From Phragmites australis (Eukaryota; Streptophyta; Magnoliopsida; Poales; Poaceae), in the NCBI RefSeq assembly GCF_958298935.1, contig NC_084943.1, forward strand, positions 2,180,001 through 2,244,000: a stretch of DNA of 64,000 bases, given 5' to 3'. A program made the position numbers and the translations under genes. Positions within the stretch are counted from its first letter, which is position 1. Each line of letters begins with the position of its first letter. The notes under the pieces are model-generated. The model was not told the DNA's origin and made no database searches. It saw only the letters and a program-made list of their open reading frames with translations. Shown here piece by piece: positions 1 to 12,180 of the stretch.

Positions 1-144
1 ACTCTAATCATTATTGACAACTATAGCCATTGGATCTAACATGTTTCTAAATTAACCATATTTGCCCATTATAAAAAAATTAACCCAAAATCCTTCAAAA
101 AATTAACCTAAAATACCTCCAATATATGCTTCTAAATTACCCAT

Positions 145-1428
145 CACTACGTGAAAAAGGCCATGAGTGACGGGTTGTAACCGTCATTAGTGACGGGTCT
201 CGCATCCGTCACTTTGAACGCGTCACTGATGAGTTGTCATTGGTGACGAGTAAATACCTGTTAGCAATAAGGTCATAGGTGACGTATCACAACTTAACAC
301 GTCACTAATGAAGGTCATAGGTGACAGGTTGTAACTATGACCCATCACTTATGACTGATAAACATTTTTCTCATTTTTAAACATGAAAAAAAATCAAATA
401 TATATATATATATATATTCAGTTGAGGCACCCCAACAGAGGAACCCATCGCATATGCCCAACAAAGCACACCATTTTTTAAATTGTTTTCAGTCTTTGCG
501 TTCCGTGTGAATCGAACCCGTGACCTCCCCTTGCACACAAACTCCCTTACCACCTCAACTATCATGTCGTTATGATAGAAATCGGATATTTTATACTTTT
601 AACATTCGTTGCCAAAGGTCATAGGTGACAGGTCATAATTGCGACCCGTCACTTCACTGATGACTGTTTTTTGCTCAATAGTTGACTACTGAATTATTTG
701 ATACTGAATTCAGTGGATTGTTCATTTACATATAAAATTTTTCTTCACCCAAAGTTGTACAAATATTTTATGAATTTCTGAATATCTCATACCAATGATC
801 GCAATTTGATAGGTGACCTGGAGTGCCTTCGGTAAAAAAAGGCATAATTTTTGCATATGGACTCCGATTTTGACTTTTTTGACTCTACAGACATTAAAAA
901 AAAAGTTACATCCGTTTCTTTCTGACTTTGTTAGGTTTGGGAAATTTTTCGAGCCCAAAAACGGCATGGAAGATTGAGTTCTCGCCCCTAAAGTTTCTGC
1001 ACTGTTTTTAAAATGCATGTTTGTGTCCATAGCCGCTACACCTTACATCAAACTTGAGCAAAAATGTACAATAGTTCCTATTCTAATGTTGTTGAGTTGA
1101 GAAAAAATAAGAGAAAAATAAAATAAAATATATATACAGTATAATGCTTATTATTCCTATTCATGTCAGAAGCCTTGTTCAAGTTAGCTATTAGTAACGG
1201 GTCACAACTTGACCAGTTACTAATGATTGGCTTAGGATGACCCGTCATTAATGACTGACTAGGATGACTCGTCACTGATGACCCGTCATAGGTAATGGGT
1301 TATAACCGTGACCTGTCACCTATGATTGACCTAGCATAACACATCACTAATGAGTTGTTATTAGTGACAGGTCACAACTACGACCTATCACTAATTTCAT
1401 GTCTTTTTTGTCTTTTGTTCATGTAGTG
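145..1428. mobile_element. Non-autonomous CACTA (En/Spm-type) element, copy 1
   Basis: The left end begins CACTACGTGAAAAAG and the right end finishes with GTAGTG, the inverted CACTA terminus. A 3-bp target duplication CAT flanks it (142-144 and 1429-1431), as expected for this superfamily. Both subterminal zones carry many copies of a short GTGACGGGT / ACCCGTCAC motif in both orientations, the usual transposase-binding pattern. At 1,284 bp with no long ORF it cannot encode a transposase. It is the same family as 30875-32218. It lies 5' of the orphan WRKY exon, so it may sit in that gene's intron. Confidence 0.85.
500..570 (-). other. tRNA-like module inside CACTA copy 1
   Basis: Read on the minus strand, an A-box-like TAGTTGAGGTGG (about 551-564) is followed by a B-box-like GGGTTCGATTCAC (506-518), at roughly the spacing of a tRNA internal promoter. 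It does not look like a functional tRNA: no full cloverleaf or anticodon was identified. A diverged version occupies the equivalent place in the related element (31226-31283), so it is an ancestral part of the family, probably a captured tRNA or SINE head. Confidence 0.45.
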
Positions 1429-1431
1429 CAT

Positions 1432-1940
1432 GTAAAACCCTGTTTTTGGAAGCATTTAAAAATAACTAAATTTGAACTTTTTTAATTTAGTAACATAACC
1501 AAATGAATACAATTTAACTTGAAACAAAGAATCCAAGATTCACACCAAATTTATTTATTTTTAATTTGAGAACATGCACAAAGTTCACATTCTGCCTCCA
1601 TATCAATTGAATGTACTTAGTTAAACTTTAAAAACTTGACCATTAATATACACAAGATTGCTAGGATTCGATACATACAAATGATATGAGTAGATTCACC
1701 ATGAGAAATATTTTCATATAATTATATGTTTAATAAATTTTATTAAAACATAATTATAAAAAGTAATATCAAAACATGAGTAAATGGTAAGTAAAAGAGA
1801 ACGGAGGTAATATATGTTTATATGTACTCAATTACATTTGTTCGAGTAATGTGTCCTCCTGTATGAATTGAATTTGTACATGATATCAAATGATGCAAAA
1901 TTGTACTAACTTGGACTATGATTATTTTTTGATTATGTAG
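1432..1940. other. AT-rich non-coding stretch, probably intron of the orphan WRKY gene
   Basis: No coding sequence is recognised. The segment ends in a good splice acceptor (TGATTATGTAG) directly before the WRKY zinc-finger exon, so it is best read as the 3' part of an intron. No exon with a WRKYGxK heptad is visible anywhere from base 1 to here. Confidence 0.4.
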
Positions 1941-2121
1941 GAGCTACTACAGATGCACGTACAAGCAGGAACAAGACTGCAAAGCAACAAAGACGGCGCA
2001 ACAACAAGATGTCAGCTTCGGTACTGATCATCCTGTGATGTACACGGTCGTCTACCACGGCCAACATACTTGCAAGGGCTACAATAATGGTGGGATGGAG
2101 TCTCTGCCGGAGTTGCTCTAA
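1941..2121 (+). CDS. Group III WRKY zinc-finger terminal exon (partial gene)
   Basis: The exon follows an AG acceptor and opens in the same phase as exon 3 of the two complete WRKY genes here: one base completes a split Arg codon, followed by SYYRCTYK. It encodes 59 residues ending at TAA (2119-2121). The zinc ligands fit the group III C2HC pattern, C-x7-C-x28-H-x-C, with a linker four residues longer than in the other two genes. The protein ends about 15 residues after the last Cys, so there is no C-terminal activation region. The reading frame is intact. Exons with the N-terminus and WRKY heptad are not in the window: they either lie left of base 1 or are lost. It could be a live gene with a long intron or a relic. 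Confidence 0.75.
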
Positions 2122-2576
2122 TGGCCTATCTAACATGTAAACTAAAGAATAGATTTCTGATTTTTAAAAGAAGGTTGGAAAAGTACTAATTTCCGACTAG
2201 CAATTCTGAGCAAGGCCAGAGTCCAGGCAGTAGTTTTCTTATTCTCAACAACAACAAAAAATACAACAAAGAAGATAAAATTTTCCCTCTAACCTCCCTG
2301 TTCTTGAGCTTCATAAAATAAGAGAACTTCAAAATGGAAAAAATAATTCTCCGTTGCAATAAATTATGTTTTGATCGAGCTGTAGTCTATACTGCAACAT
2401 TAAGGATATACAATACTTGCATCAATGACCCAAATATGCCCATGGAACTTGGTCAAATGGACGCGAAGGAAAAACAGCAACATTATATAAACAGAACATT
2501 GCACATGTGATGATTGTGAAGTTAATTTTTATGCATAGGGCAGCATATGGATATCACAATGTACTAATAACCTTAC
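2122..2576. other. Non-coding spacer
   Basis: It holds presumed 3' flank of the orphan WRKY exon and AT-rich sequence. Nothing else is recognised. Confidence 0.4.
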
Positions 2577-3655
2577 TCCCATGGAAGATCACCAACAAGC
2601 ATCCAGTCAGCATCCTTATCTTCATATGGTCTTGGAGGGCATCTGCCTTTGAACCATCAGTAAGCCTGTCATTGCTTGATGATTTCCGCAGACCGCTTTG
2701 ACCTTTAAAATCACAGGATAATTAAATATCCTCATGAAAAAACTCTATGAAAAAATTCTTTGGCAACCTGTATAGTACTTGTACTAATTGTACTTCATGA
2801 TAATTAAGCTATAGAGAAGTTTGAAGAAAAATTGAGCAAGTAGCCAATGACGGTACTTACATTGTGGCATGCTGAGCAGTTGGTCTTTTCGTGTGCAAAA
2901 TGACTGGTGGTTATTTATGGTCATATATACATAAACACGTTGATCTGTGAATTCTAATTTTAGATTTGAGTGCGGTATGAGAAATTAGATGGCTGTTGGT
3001 ATTAGTAAAATAACTACAAGATCCTCTCAAGTTTTCCAAGGTAAATCTAACCACTTGTGCCAGCTAAAAACTTGTGTACTCACAAGAGCAAAAACACGTG
3101 AAAAAAAAAAACTTAGACCCGCATACTACTCGCCAGTGGTGAAGCAGCTGAGCAGTAAATTTGATCAAATTTGAGTAAGAAACCAAGGATGGTTCTTAGA
3201 TTGTGGCATGATTTAAGTTTTTTCCCTGTGCATAACGACTATTGGGTACATTTTTTGTCATATATGCATAAAAAACATTCAGGTAGCTGTTATTGTTGGT
3301 AAATAATTATTCAAGCTCCTGTCCTCTATTTTTTCCAAGTAAATCTACAACATTAAGCACTTATGGCAAATAGATCTCATCAATAAGCTCTTTAAAATGG
3401 CAGAGGCGTACTTACCAACATTTGTATCAGCTAACCTTATGTAGTCACATGAGCAAACCGCATCAGAAAGAAGCTTAGACAGCCTGAGAACTCACCAGTG
3501 ATGAAGCAACTGAACATCTTCAAGAGCGCCATGGAGGGGTCCTAATAGTTAGGGTACATCTCGAGGTTCACCTTCCTGAAGTACGGGACGCCATCCATGC
3601 TCAGTTTCACATATATCGGCCCACCTCCGAACACGCCCTCCATCGCCACCCCTTG
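2577..3655 (-). pseudogene. Aux/IAA auxin-response repressor fragment (domains III/IV)
   Basis: Two exon-like blocks lie on the minus strand. The first (about 3655-3496) encodes an Aux/IAA domain III start with YVKLSMDGVPYFRKVNLEMY and ends at a GTGAGT donor. The second (about 2700-2577) contains YEDKDADWMLVGDLPW, the conserved core of the following PB1-type region, and ends at a GTAAGG donor. Aux/IAA proteins are nuclear repressors that pair with ARF factors through this domain. Domains I and II (EAR motif, GWPPV degron) and the last exon were not found. A TAG interrupts block 1 after MYPNY, and block 2 reads in frame only locally, implying a frameshift in the linker. It is a broken fragment lying antisense to the neighbouring WRKY exon. 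Confidence 0.7.
2840..3510. repeat. Diverged tandem duplication within the Aux/IAA fragment intron
   Basis: About 2840-3165 and 3170-3510 align along most of their length: each has GAGYAAG...CCAA-GA-GGT-CTTA, then ATTGTGGCATG, then a GTCATATATRCATAAA block, then CTTAGAC, and ends CCAGTGRTGAAGCARCTGA. The end of the second copy overlaps the exon edge at 3496-3510, so the duplication copied the intron together with a few exon bases. Confidence 0.6.
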
Positions 3656-3662
3656 CTCTTAG

Positions 3663-6600
3663 AAACGATTGCGGCGAGGGTGTTTTTCTAGTTGTTTTGT
3701 ACTAGTGACGTGTGAGAACGGTGCTTTGTGATCATGTGTGCTATGGTTCATAGCCGTCTCTGTTATAGGTCTGTTTGAGATGACTCTAGCTCTAAACTTT
3801 AAGCCCTCTTAAACACGCTAGCTTCACTAATTCGTTAATGAGTCAACTCTATAGAGCAATTCCTCTACTAATTCATTTTAATAGAACAGCTAAAAGATAT
3901 TCTACTAACCCTATTTCATGTATCACCTGAGTAATACTTCGCACCCCCACGCGGATTCGTATCCTCTGACTTTATTTTAGCAAAGTTAGAGAATGAACAG
4001 TGCCATGCCATTAGCCCTCCTAAGCCATTAGATTCGAAACGGACGTATCAGATTTTAGCCTATATAAACAGTAGAATCGATACAGTATTTTACTATAGTA
4101 AATAATAATAATATGATACTGTTCACCGGACTTGAATTAATGTACATTTTGCAATGTCATACGATATGAATGCCCCCACGTCCGCCCCTGCCCCTCGCCT
4201 GACTTTTTTCTATAGCAAATTTTGCCCTAGCCCCTAGCCGTCCGCCGCCGCCCGCCTCCATCCGCCTTCTCCATTAGCCGACGACGGGTTATATGATCTC
4301 GTTCAGCAGCTCCCAATACCCCAATCCTCTCCGCATCCGAACCCCCGTCTCCACCCATGCGTCTCGTCTGCGCAACTCGGCATCAGAATCCCCGCCCCAA
4401 ATTTCTTTCGTTTGCGATTACAGGTTGCCAAGCAGCAAACTAGTGTTCGCCGATTTGCTCCTGCCAGCCTCCGAAAGTGCGCGGCTGCGTTAGTTAATGA
4501 ACGTCAGGAACTCGGGGCTAGTGAGTACCAGTTTGATGATGGTGAGCCGTTGTGGCTGGCAGTGATCAAAGATCTCGCTGCGAAAGTGTAGATTTCCCAC
4601 CTTGTTGCATCATTCGAGGGTGAGATTGAATATTTTTTGTTTCTATTATTAGGGGTTCGCTGAGCAGCCGGGGCAATTGAAGCACCTGGAGTGGCCAGGA
4701 TTTCAGAACACGGATGCTGATTTGTTGCAGTGTTGCAGATGTATTGATGTAGTCACAATAGCATTTGAAAGGGATATATCTTGTTTCAAAAGGAAAAACG
4801 ATACAATGATTTATCGACGTCTCTGTGACATAAGTAAATAGGTCTAGTACTTGAGTCTAGCTGATGAAAAACTACACAAATTTCTTCAGATCCTAGCTGA
4901 TGAACTTGAGTTCTAATTTAATGTATTGCACGCTTGTCTCGGAGAAAATTGTACTTGGTGACTTGTAATTGTTTGCTGTTTGGGCAGACTTGCTTGTAAA
5001 CTTGCCAGTCCATCAGCTAGGATCTGAAGAAATTTGTTTTCCGGATGGACGTTGATTTGCATGTTCTAGTGCTATAAGCCTCTCTCCTTGATTTCTCGTT
5101 GGCATTGGATTTGTGAGTCCTTATCAAGATCAGGTCCACGGTTGAGCTGCGACATACAAATTACATGATTTGCTAATTATGGAAGGCTGCAAAATTTGAT
5201 GTTATGTTCATTACATCAGGAGAAGGATGCAATGTTTGGTATGACATGGTTAGCTGCTGAAATGAAATAGCAATGCTGCATGTTTGTACCAATGCAAAAA
5301 CAATACTACTGTATGGTTGGCAGCAAGTTACTGGATTTCGAACAATGTAGTTTAGAGATCACAGTATGATACATAAGTCCTCTAAACAAATGATACAGAA
5401 GCGATAGACTTTTGGAAAGATGGACACAAACCACCCTACAAATTGTCAATGTTTCGTACAATTACATCTTACTGGTTTCTTGATATAATGGGCATACTTA
5501 TATGCGATCTGAGTTCTGATTCGAGGACACGGAAAAACAATATTTTCCTATTGAAAACACTCACAAAATGCTTATACGTAAAAAATACCATTGACAATTT
5601 CCTCTAAAACCTCTCATTCTTGAATCTGAAGTCACCTGCTAGCTAAACATCTTTATTACTAGTTTTGGCTTTATGGTAGATCTGTTCCACTGTAAATTTC
5701 TAGGATAGAGCTGAAAAATCTAAAGTTGTAGTATCAAGTTGTAGTATCCAGTAGTAAGCTAGGCTGCATGGTTTGGAACCTTATACCTCCTGTGTATGCC
5801 AGAGATCTGCAAGCAAATATTGGAGCATGTCATATTTAGATTTCAGATTCACTTGTACATCAGTAGATATCTGAACCTGTAGTGAACCTCGTGCCTTTTT
5901 TTGTTTAGCAAAATATCTTCTCTTTTTAGACCGTCTATTGCAGGAACTTGTCTCACCCAACCTGGATCGCAGGCGTGCGGCGTAGGCGGTGGAGTGGTCA
6001 GAGTGCGGCAGCGGGGTTCGCCGGGGTTGGAGAAGCCGACGATGCGGAGCGTAATGGGGTTCGCCGGGGTCTACAGATTAATAAGTGCGTGTTGCAGCGG
6101 TGAGGAAATCGGTTGGGAGAATGGAGTGGAGAATGCTCTAGACGATGGAAGAAAACGAAATCGGGTGGAGAACAGGGAACATTCCGGAAATTCGCTCTTC
6201 TATCAGACGGCTCAGTACGCAGTTGCCGACGTGGCGTAATCTCCATCCCCTGAAGCCAATTTCAATCGGACACACTGTACCTATCGGCTTCTCCATCCAA
6301 CGGTGCGCAAAGCAACTGCCGACATGGCTCAACCTGGAGAGCTGAACGTATAATAAACTAGGCTGACTGGCGTGTCTATGTTTCTTTATATAGAGTACGA
6401 TAAAAAAAGATTAAAAAATTAGGTTTATTAATTTTAGACATATCAATATTTATTATGAATTTATCAATATTAACACATTCACTTAATTATAGGGAAAACA
6501 ATAATACTTTCATGCATGTACATAATTTTAACATGTAAATGATAGTAATACAAACATAACAAAATTTGTTTTATATTTTTTGAGTTTTAGAAAAAAAATT

Positions 6601-7315
6601 GTATTTTAGATTATTTCAGCTGATTTGTCAATATAACTAATATTCCTTTCCATATTTTTCTAGAATTTTCTGAAAATGAAATTATATTATATGTGTAAAT
6701 ATACATATATGCATACATATATGTGTATATATATGTGTGTATCCGTATATCTATACATACATCTATATGAGTGGCACATACTGCTACAATAGCTACATGA
6801 GTGAGGTCTACTGCTACAGTAGCTATAATAACCGGATGGGGAGCCAGCAGATTCTTGACTCGTTAGGATATGTAATAGATTATAAATATCGGACGCGCAA
6901 AGCAACTGCCGACGTGGCTCAATCTGGAGAGCTGAACGACACGGAGTTTAGTATAATAATAATAATATATAAGATAGGTAAACTAAGGTATATGCTTGCT
7001 TGTGTTCTAGTTAAGTTGTACTAACATGTCTTTGAGAGTAGGAGTAATTCGTTTGTAATTGGCAAATAATGGCACAACCAATTCAAGGCTAAGAGGTTGA
7101 ATGTCACGACCATTGAATAGAAGCGCCATCCTCGTCGAAAATACAATTGAACTAACGTGTTTTATGAAGGGAGTGAGTATATGTTGTGACTACGGAATGA
7201 GACGTTTTGTTAAGAGAGAGAGAGAGAGGCCTTGAGCGTTTGCCGGAGCGGTTGCAAGCAAGGCTCATATGGGCCTTGAGCCCACTTGTTTTGCGTTGCT
7301 GCATCCTTCCCTGCA
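3663..7315. other. Unassigned intergenic sequence
   Basis: No gene was recognised. Around 4160-4500 and 5940-6340 there are GC-rich blocks with short open frames but no family similarity that I can name. The remainder is AT-rich, with (TA)n/(TG)n-rich sequence near 6700-6770. Transposon remnants are likely, but no terminal repeats or target duplications could be paired. Confidence 0.3.
6299..6945. repeat. ~50 bp direct repeat about 590 bp apart
   Basis: GCGCAAAGCAACTGCCGAC, continuing with ATGGCTCAACCTGGAGAGCTGAACG, at about 6304-6350 recurs at 6896-6940 with two or three changes. A shorter related string (AGTTGCCGACGTGGCGTAAT) lies at 6219-6240. The interval is AT-rich and non-coding. It may be the two ends of an element or a local duplication. 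Confidence 0.5.
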
Positions 7316-7675
7316 GCATAACTGGAGTTTTTTATTTTTATATTTCTTATCATTAATACTTAAATAAATAGATCATGATGGTAATATTTGTATAAATAGA
7401 TACCTCGGAGGATGGTAAGAATGTCATAGTGGCAGCGTCACCCCTTACCGTTCTCTCAAAGGGTGAGTAGGGCCCACCCCCAAGCGCCGCCGTACAACGC
7501 CCCCTACCGCTCTCTGAGAGGGTGGTTAGCCCTTGCCGTCCTCCCAGAGGGTGGTTAGTCTCACCGCTTGAAAATTTATTTATTTTTTAATTTAATTTTT
7601 GTATACGTCAATTTGAAAAATAGTGTGCATTCATTTGGTGAAAAATATTAGTTGTGCAAAAAGGTATCAAAACAG

Positions 7676-8680
7676 TGTCGAAGGTAAATCCCTGATAGTG
7701 ATTCTGTGGTATCCTGGACAATGGGTGTATGGACGGTGTTTCAAAAATCAGATGTGTGTGTTCAAAGAACTAAGGGACACAATAAGTTGTACAAGTTCGG
7801 GCCTCCCGGAGGATAATAGTCATACGTACTGTGTGTGTTATGAAGTATCTCAGTTGAATTACAGATGATGTCTTTGCCCGATCTCCTCCCTCCTCCTCCT
7901 CGTCCCCTTATATATAATAGGGAGGAGGAGAACCTACATGTGGATCTAAACAGAAGACCTCTGCTCATCCTAATATCTAACCTAAACCATCATTACAGAG
8001 GATTAGGCATGCACACTTGCTCTGAGGGTCCCATGCAATTTCTGTCGTGCGCCGCCATGCTGGCCCGCAAAGTTCTGCCTCGTAGCAATTAATACTACGG
8101 GACGGGATAAGGTCCTTTCGCGCTGACTCCATCCACTTTCCTGGTCGGGTTGCTGATGACATCCCATCCGTCGTGCGTCACTGTGCCAGCCAGCAAAGTT
8201 CTATTCCGCAGCATTTAATGCTACGGTACGGGACAATGCCTTTCTCGGCCGACTCCATCCACTTGCCTGTCGGGCTACCAACAACGTCCCATCTGTCGTG
8301 CACCACCATGCCAGTCAGCAAAGTTCCATCCTGTAGTATTTTAATGCTACGGGACGGGACAATGCCATGACTTCATCCACTGCGTCGTCCATGACTTCGT
8401 CCACTGATGCAGGCGCCTGGGGAAAGAAAGCACTTGAGTGGTTTATAAAAAAAAAAAGCGCTCTGGACAAGTTGCATCAAATCTGACCCTGCAACCAGTG
8501 GGGCTAATCGCGGGTATATGCGATGGTGTAGGGAGACTGGTCGTGCGTGTGTTAGATCGGTCGCTATGGCCGCACCCTGGTCATACGATCGACCAAACCT
8601 TGTGTAGTATGCTCCTCTTGTTTCTAGGTCCCCTGTAGAGTTCGTTTAGTCAGGATACCCCTTTACTTAATACACTGACA
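7676..8680 (+). mobile_element. Probable solo LTR nested in MULE-1
   Basis: The segment begins TGTCGAAGG and ends TACACTGACA, matching the TG...CA style of grass LTRs and of the certain solo LTR at 27850-29799. Flanking 5-mers are AACAG and AACGA, an imperfect target duplication, so the boundaries are less secure than for other elements here. Sequence on both sides reads as AT-rich MULE-1 interior. No gag or pol sequence is present. Confidence 0.55.
8043..8375. repeat. Three-copy ~126 bp tandem repeat inside the solo LTR
   Basis: Units start at about 8043, 8170 and 8295, each with GTCGTGC, then GCAAAGTTC, then AATRCTACGG, then CGACTCCATCCACTT. The third unit is incomplete. Short open frames across it are by-products of the repeat. 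Confidence 0.7.
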
Positions 8681-8788
8681 AACGACATCACAGAGTAGTT
8701 ACTTTTTGGAAAGTTTGGATCGATGTAAATTTATCAATATTTGTTTATTTATTTGATGTAAAATTGTATGAGTAATTTTTTTAGACCA

Positions 8789-9060
8789 TAGGTGTAAGAG
8801 ATATCCTGAAACTCGCGAAGCCTACAAAGGTCACCACATAAGCATATCGGCAGTTCGGCCCCCTGAGGGATGAAAATCCCTCAATGTTTCTTAGGTGAGC
8901 TTAGTGGAGCTGAGGAAAACATTGCAGTTGAGAGAGCTAAGGAAGTAGTGGTCTATCCATGGATGAGGGTGGGGTTATTTATGATGGCTGGGAGTTGGTA
9001 TATGGACTGAGTGCATGAGCTTGGTTAGGGGCTGGAGCATAGGATTCCCTGTGAAAGATG
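8789..9060. repeat. ~270 bp block shared by MULE-1 and MULE-2 (copy 1)
   Basis: This block matches 52350-52610 closely over its whole length, from GTAAGAGATATCCTGAAACTC to GGCTGGAGCATAGGA. It contains CCTGAGGGATGAAAATCCCTCA, an inverted repeat also present in the other copy as CTGGGGGATGAAAATCCCCC with compensating changes. It has no coding frame. It could be a conserved element of this MULE family or a small insertion shared by both. Confidence 0.7.
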
Positions 9061-9509
9061 GAAAATTTGTGGCATTGATACTAGGCCGAGATTCCCTGTG
9101 TCAGGATAGAGGTATTGTCATTTAATTTATGATTAAAGCTCTTTCGTGTGGTCACTTCATGTCTACAGCCTGAGTCAGGACAGAGATGTTTTTATTTCAT
9201 GGTTAAAGATGAGTCATGTGGTCACTTTGTGTCTAAAGCTAGACTCACTTTGTGTCTAATATCGAGGACGAGGAATAGGTCAACCTGTTGAAGAAATACA
9301 ACTAGCATGCAGTCACGTGGGATTAAGAAATGCAGTAATGATATGGTAAGTAGTACATAGAAAGTAGACACGTCCGAATATGTAAGACTAGTTCTCGAAT
9401 CCAAGATGCATCATGAAACAAACATGTAAGTTACAATAGCAAAGGTAAAATCCTATTGTTGTCTCTCCCGTTGTCGTCGACCGTTCCCACCACCATGGTC
9501 CCGTAGCCG

Positions 9510-12180
9510 CTACCGCTGGTTTGCCCTAACGTGACCCCTATAGTAGGTCAGGGCATCCAATGGACCAACCTGCCTGGTAGGCCTAGTAGCAATCATTGGT
9601 GTCGAGGCCTCCTCCTGGGTCTGCTGCGTCGGTAGTGGAGCACTGGGCAACTGGGACCGTGTGATGACGTCGTAGTCCGGTGTAGCCCCTAAGAAGAAGT
9701 CCCTCATAAGGTCGAACGGGGGGTCTGGCCCAGGCTCAGCCTCCTGACTCGGGTATGATGACTGTGATGGTGCCGCCATCATCCATGTATAATCACTCGA
9801 GGGGCTTGCGAACGGATGAATTTATTATATACGATAAATGTGCAAATGAATGTATTAGCATAAAATACAATGTTGTACTTGTATGGTATACAGGTGCAGT
9901 AGTAGACGGCCATGTGTGAGTGTCGAATGGTGAAGGTCCAACGGTGGAGGTCCGAACGATGGACGTGTGAACCGTCGAGGTGCAGATGAGGATGTTTCGG
10001 CTTTATCACCGTAGTAACCTGCGGAATATATTAGATATAATATTGAATATATTGAATGCGGTAGTATATTGGCGCCTATAACCTGAGAGGCCTGTGAACG
10101 GTGAAGGTATCGGCATTAGCTATGGTCTAGGTGTTCGCTTCGATAAGTATGTAGGTGCACATAATATATTTTTGAAATTAATGCATCAGTAACAAAAGAA
10201 TATCGCTCACCGCCATGCGTATGAAAAATGTGTACCTGTTGTATCCAGCCCTGGAGGCCATGGTCGAGGTGGCGGTGTGGATGTCGGTCCCGGTGGAGGT
10301 CATTGCATATCAGACCTCCTGAATGACTCTGTATGGACCCCACTCGACCTAGAAGGAGCATCGGCGATGTCTGTGGTGGGTCGGCATGAGGTAAGCTTTA
10401 GGGCCCATGCGGGCTTGTCAAAAACCCTCTTGACAAATCCTACTATATTCGAGGCACTAAGCTGCATCCCTTGCCTGAGACGCTCCATGGTTCCAACCGT
10501 GTCCCTATGGATATCGTGTATGATATCAGTCTATTGAAACAAACATAAAATGAGAATTTCAGTTTATAGTGGTTCTTATGGGATTATATGATAAATAAGT
10601 GAGACGTTAATTAAACATACCTCTAATTCAGCATCCTTATCCCAGTGGCCTGGGTAGGCCTTCCGTAGTCGAAGCGACATGCTGCTGGACAATATCTGGG
10701 GTGTAGGTGACCTGCGTACGTGTACGCGGGATGTACCACTGCAGGTACTCCTCGAAGCTCAGGTCAGCAAAAAGACGAGGCTCCTCGACAACATCCTCAA
10801 GGGCATGGGGCCATGCCGAGATGTATGGCGCCAAGCAATTTGCCAAGAGGTTGTCACCCGGTTGACCCTTACGTGTGTATCTGTAAGTTAACCACGTTAG
10901 ATAGACTATCAATGAGACGAATGCTATGGATTATATATTTGATTTTAGTTACATATGAATGCGGCCCAGAACCGTGCGAACATTGATGAGGGGGAACGCC
11001 TGGAAGTGTCCGAACTGCCTCATCACGCGGTGTGGTGAGTACTCCTCGACGTAGATGTTGAAGACGAGCGACTTCTTCGTAAGCTAGTAGTCCTCGTCAC
11101 GGCTGCACAATGGAGACAGACTGAGGCGCACGGGCTTGTATCATCAATTGGCTATAGGGGGTCCAAACCATATCCTCTGGATGCAGACGGTCGAACTATG
11201 ACTAAAAAGCTCATACGCGCCGTGGGCCTACTCATGCACCCAGTGCGGTTGTGAAGAAAAATAGTAAGAAACTGAAATTAAAATATGTGGCAAGTGAAGC
11301 AGAGCTATATTTCATACGTACCCAACAACGACACCACAACGAGCCCATAGTGGGTCCATCCTCCTCGGGTTTCTTGTACCATTCCTTAGGGTACGGGGAA
11401 TGGTCCACAATGGGCTGGCCAATCGTGAACCGCTCGCACGACTACAATTGCAGTAGGAGTGGGCACCCAACAAATGTGGGTTGTGGCTCCTTCTTCGTCA
11501 CGCATTGCACAATGCTTGATATGTAGCCGCTAGGATAGCGGAGGCCCAGCTCAACTGGAGGACATCATTGGGCTCTGCATCTGTGACCCCCCTCACATAC
11601 TGAACAAGGGTTCTCGACACCAGGTGGTCTTGGTCGCTAATGAACATAACCTATCCGAACAACCAAAGCAGATATGCCTCTAAGTGCCTCGAGACCGAGT
11701 ACACACCGACGTCCGAGTGGATGTATGCAGGCTTGAAGTAATGCAAATGATGATGAGTAAAATATCTTTGAAATCACAAAGTAAATTGCAAGGTACTTGA
11801 AACTGGAGGATCCACTTCTTCGTTGGCCCACACAGATTCGACAGGAACTCGGGCATGTAGACGGGTGCGTTGTCCGTCCGCTGAACAGGGGAGAACCGCT
11901 GGTGCATGACATTCATCCAGTCTGCATCCACGTCAATAACTCCAATGATGGCTCCGACGCAAGGTAAGCCTAACAGGTAGGCTACGTCCTGCAACGTTGG
12001 AGCCATATCGCCACAGGGAGGTGGAAAGTGTGGGTCTTAGTCCTCCACCGATCGACCAGTGCGGTGATTAGTGAGCGGTCGAAATAGAATCACCTCGCTG
12101 CTGCCTCAGGGTTCTCTGTCGCTCGGGCCTCCATCAAACAACACAACGGTAGGAGTCCAGATGCTGCCATCTTGAACCAT
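9510..12180 (-). pseudogene. Plant mobile domain (PMD) protein, degraded, in MULE-1
   Basis: Read from 12180 downward, the minus strand gives RSLITALVDRWR and THTFHLP, then after a frameshift APTLQDVAYLLGLP, the hallmark start of the plant mobile (aminotransferase-like) domain. Further on come HLEAYLLWLFGYVMF with ASAILAATYQALCNAC (11690-11480), LVFNIYVEEY and HRVMRQFGHFQAFP (about 11080-10985), EEYLQWYIPRTRT (10750-10710) and a Pro/Gln-rich tail (9782-9510). At least one frameshift and two in-frame stops break it, and intron boundaries were not all resolved. PMD proteins are encoded by many MULEs and by a few host genes such as MAIN/MAIL1; their role in transposition is not settled. It follows the MURA remnant on the same strand, as in MULE-2. 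Confidence 0.78.

Noticed and set aside
3765..6360. A single large transposon bounded by GGTCTGTTTGAGATG-like sequence
   Set aside because: No matching inverted end or target duplication could be found on the right side.
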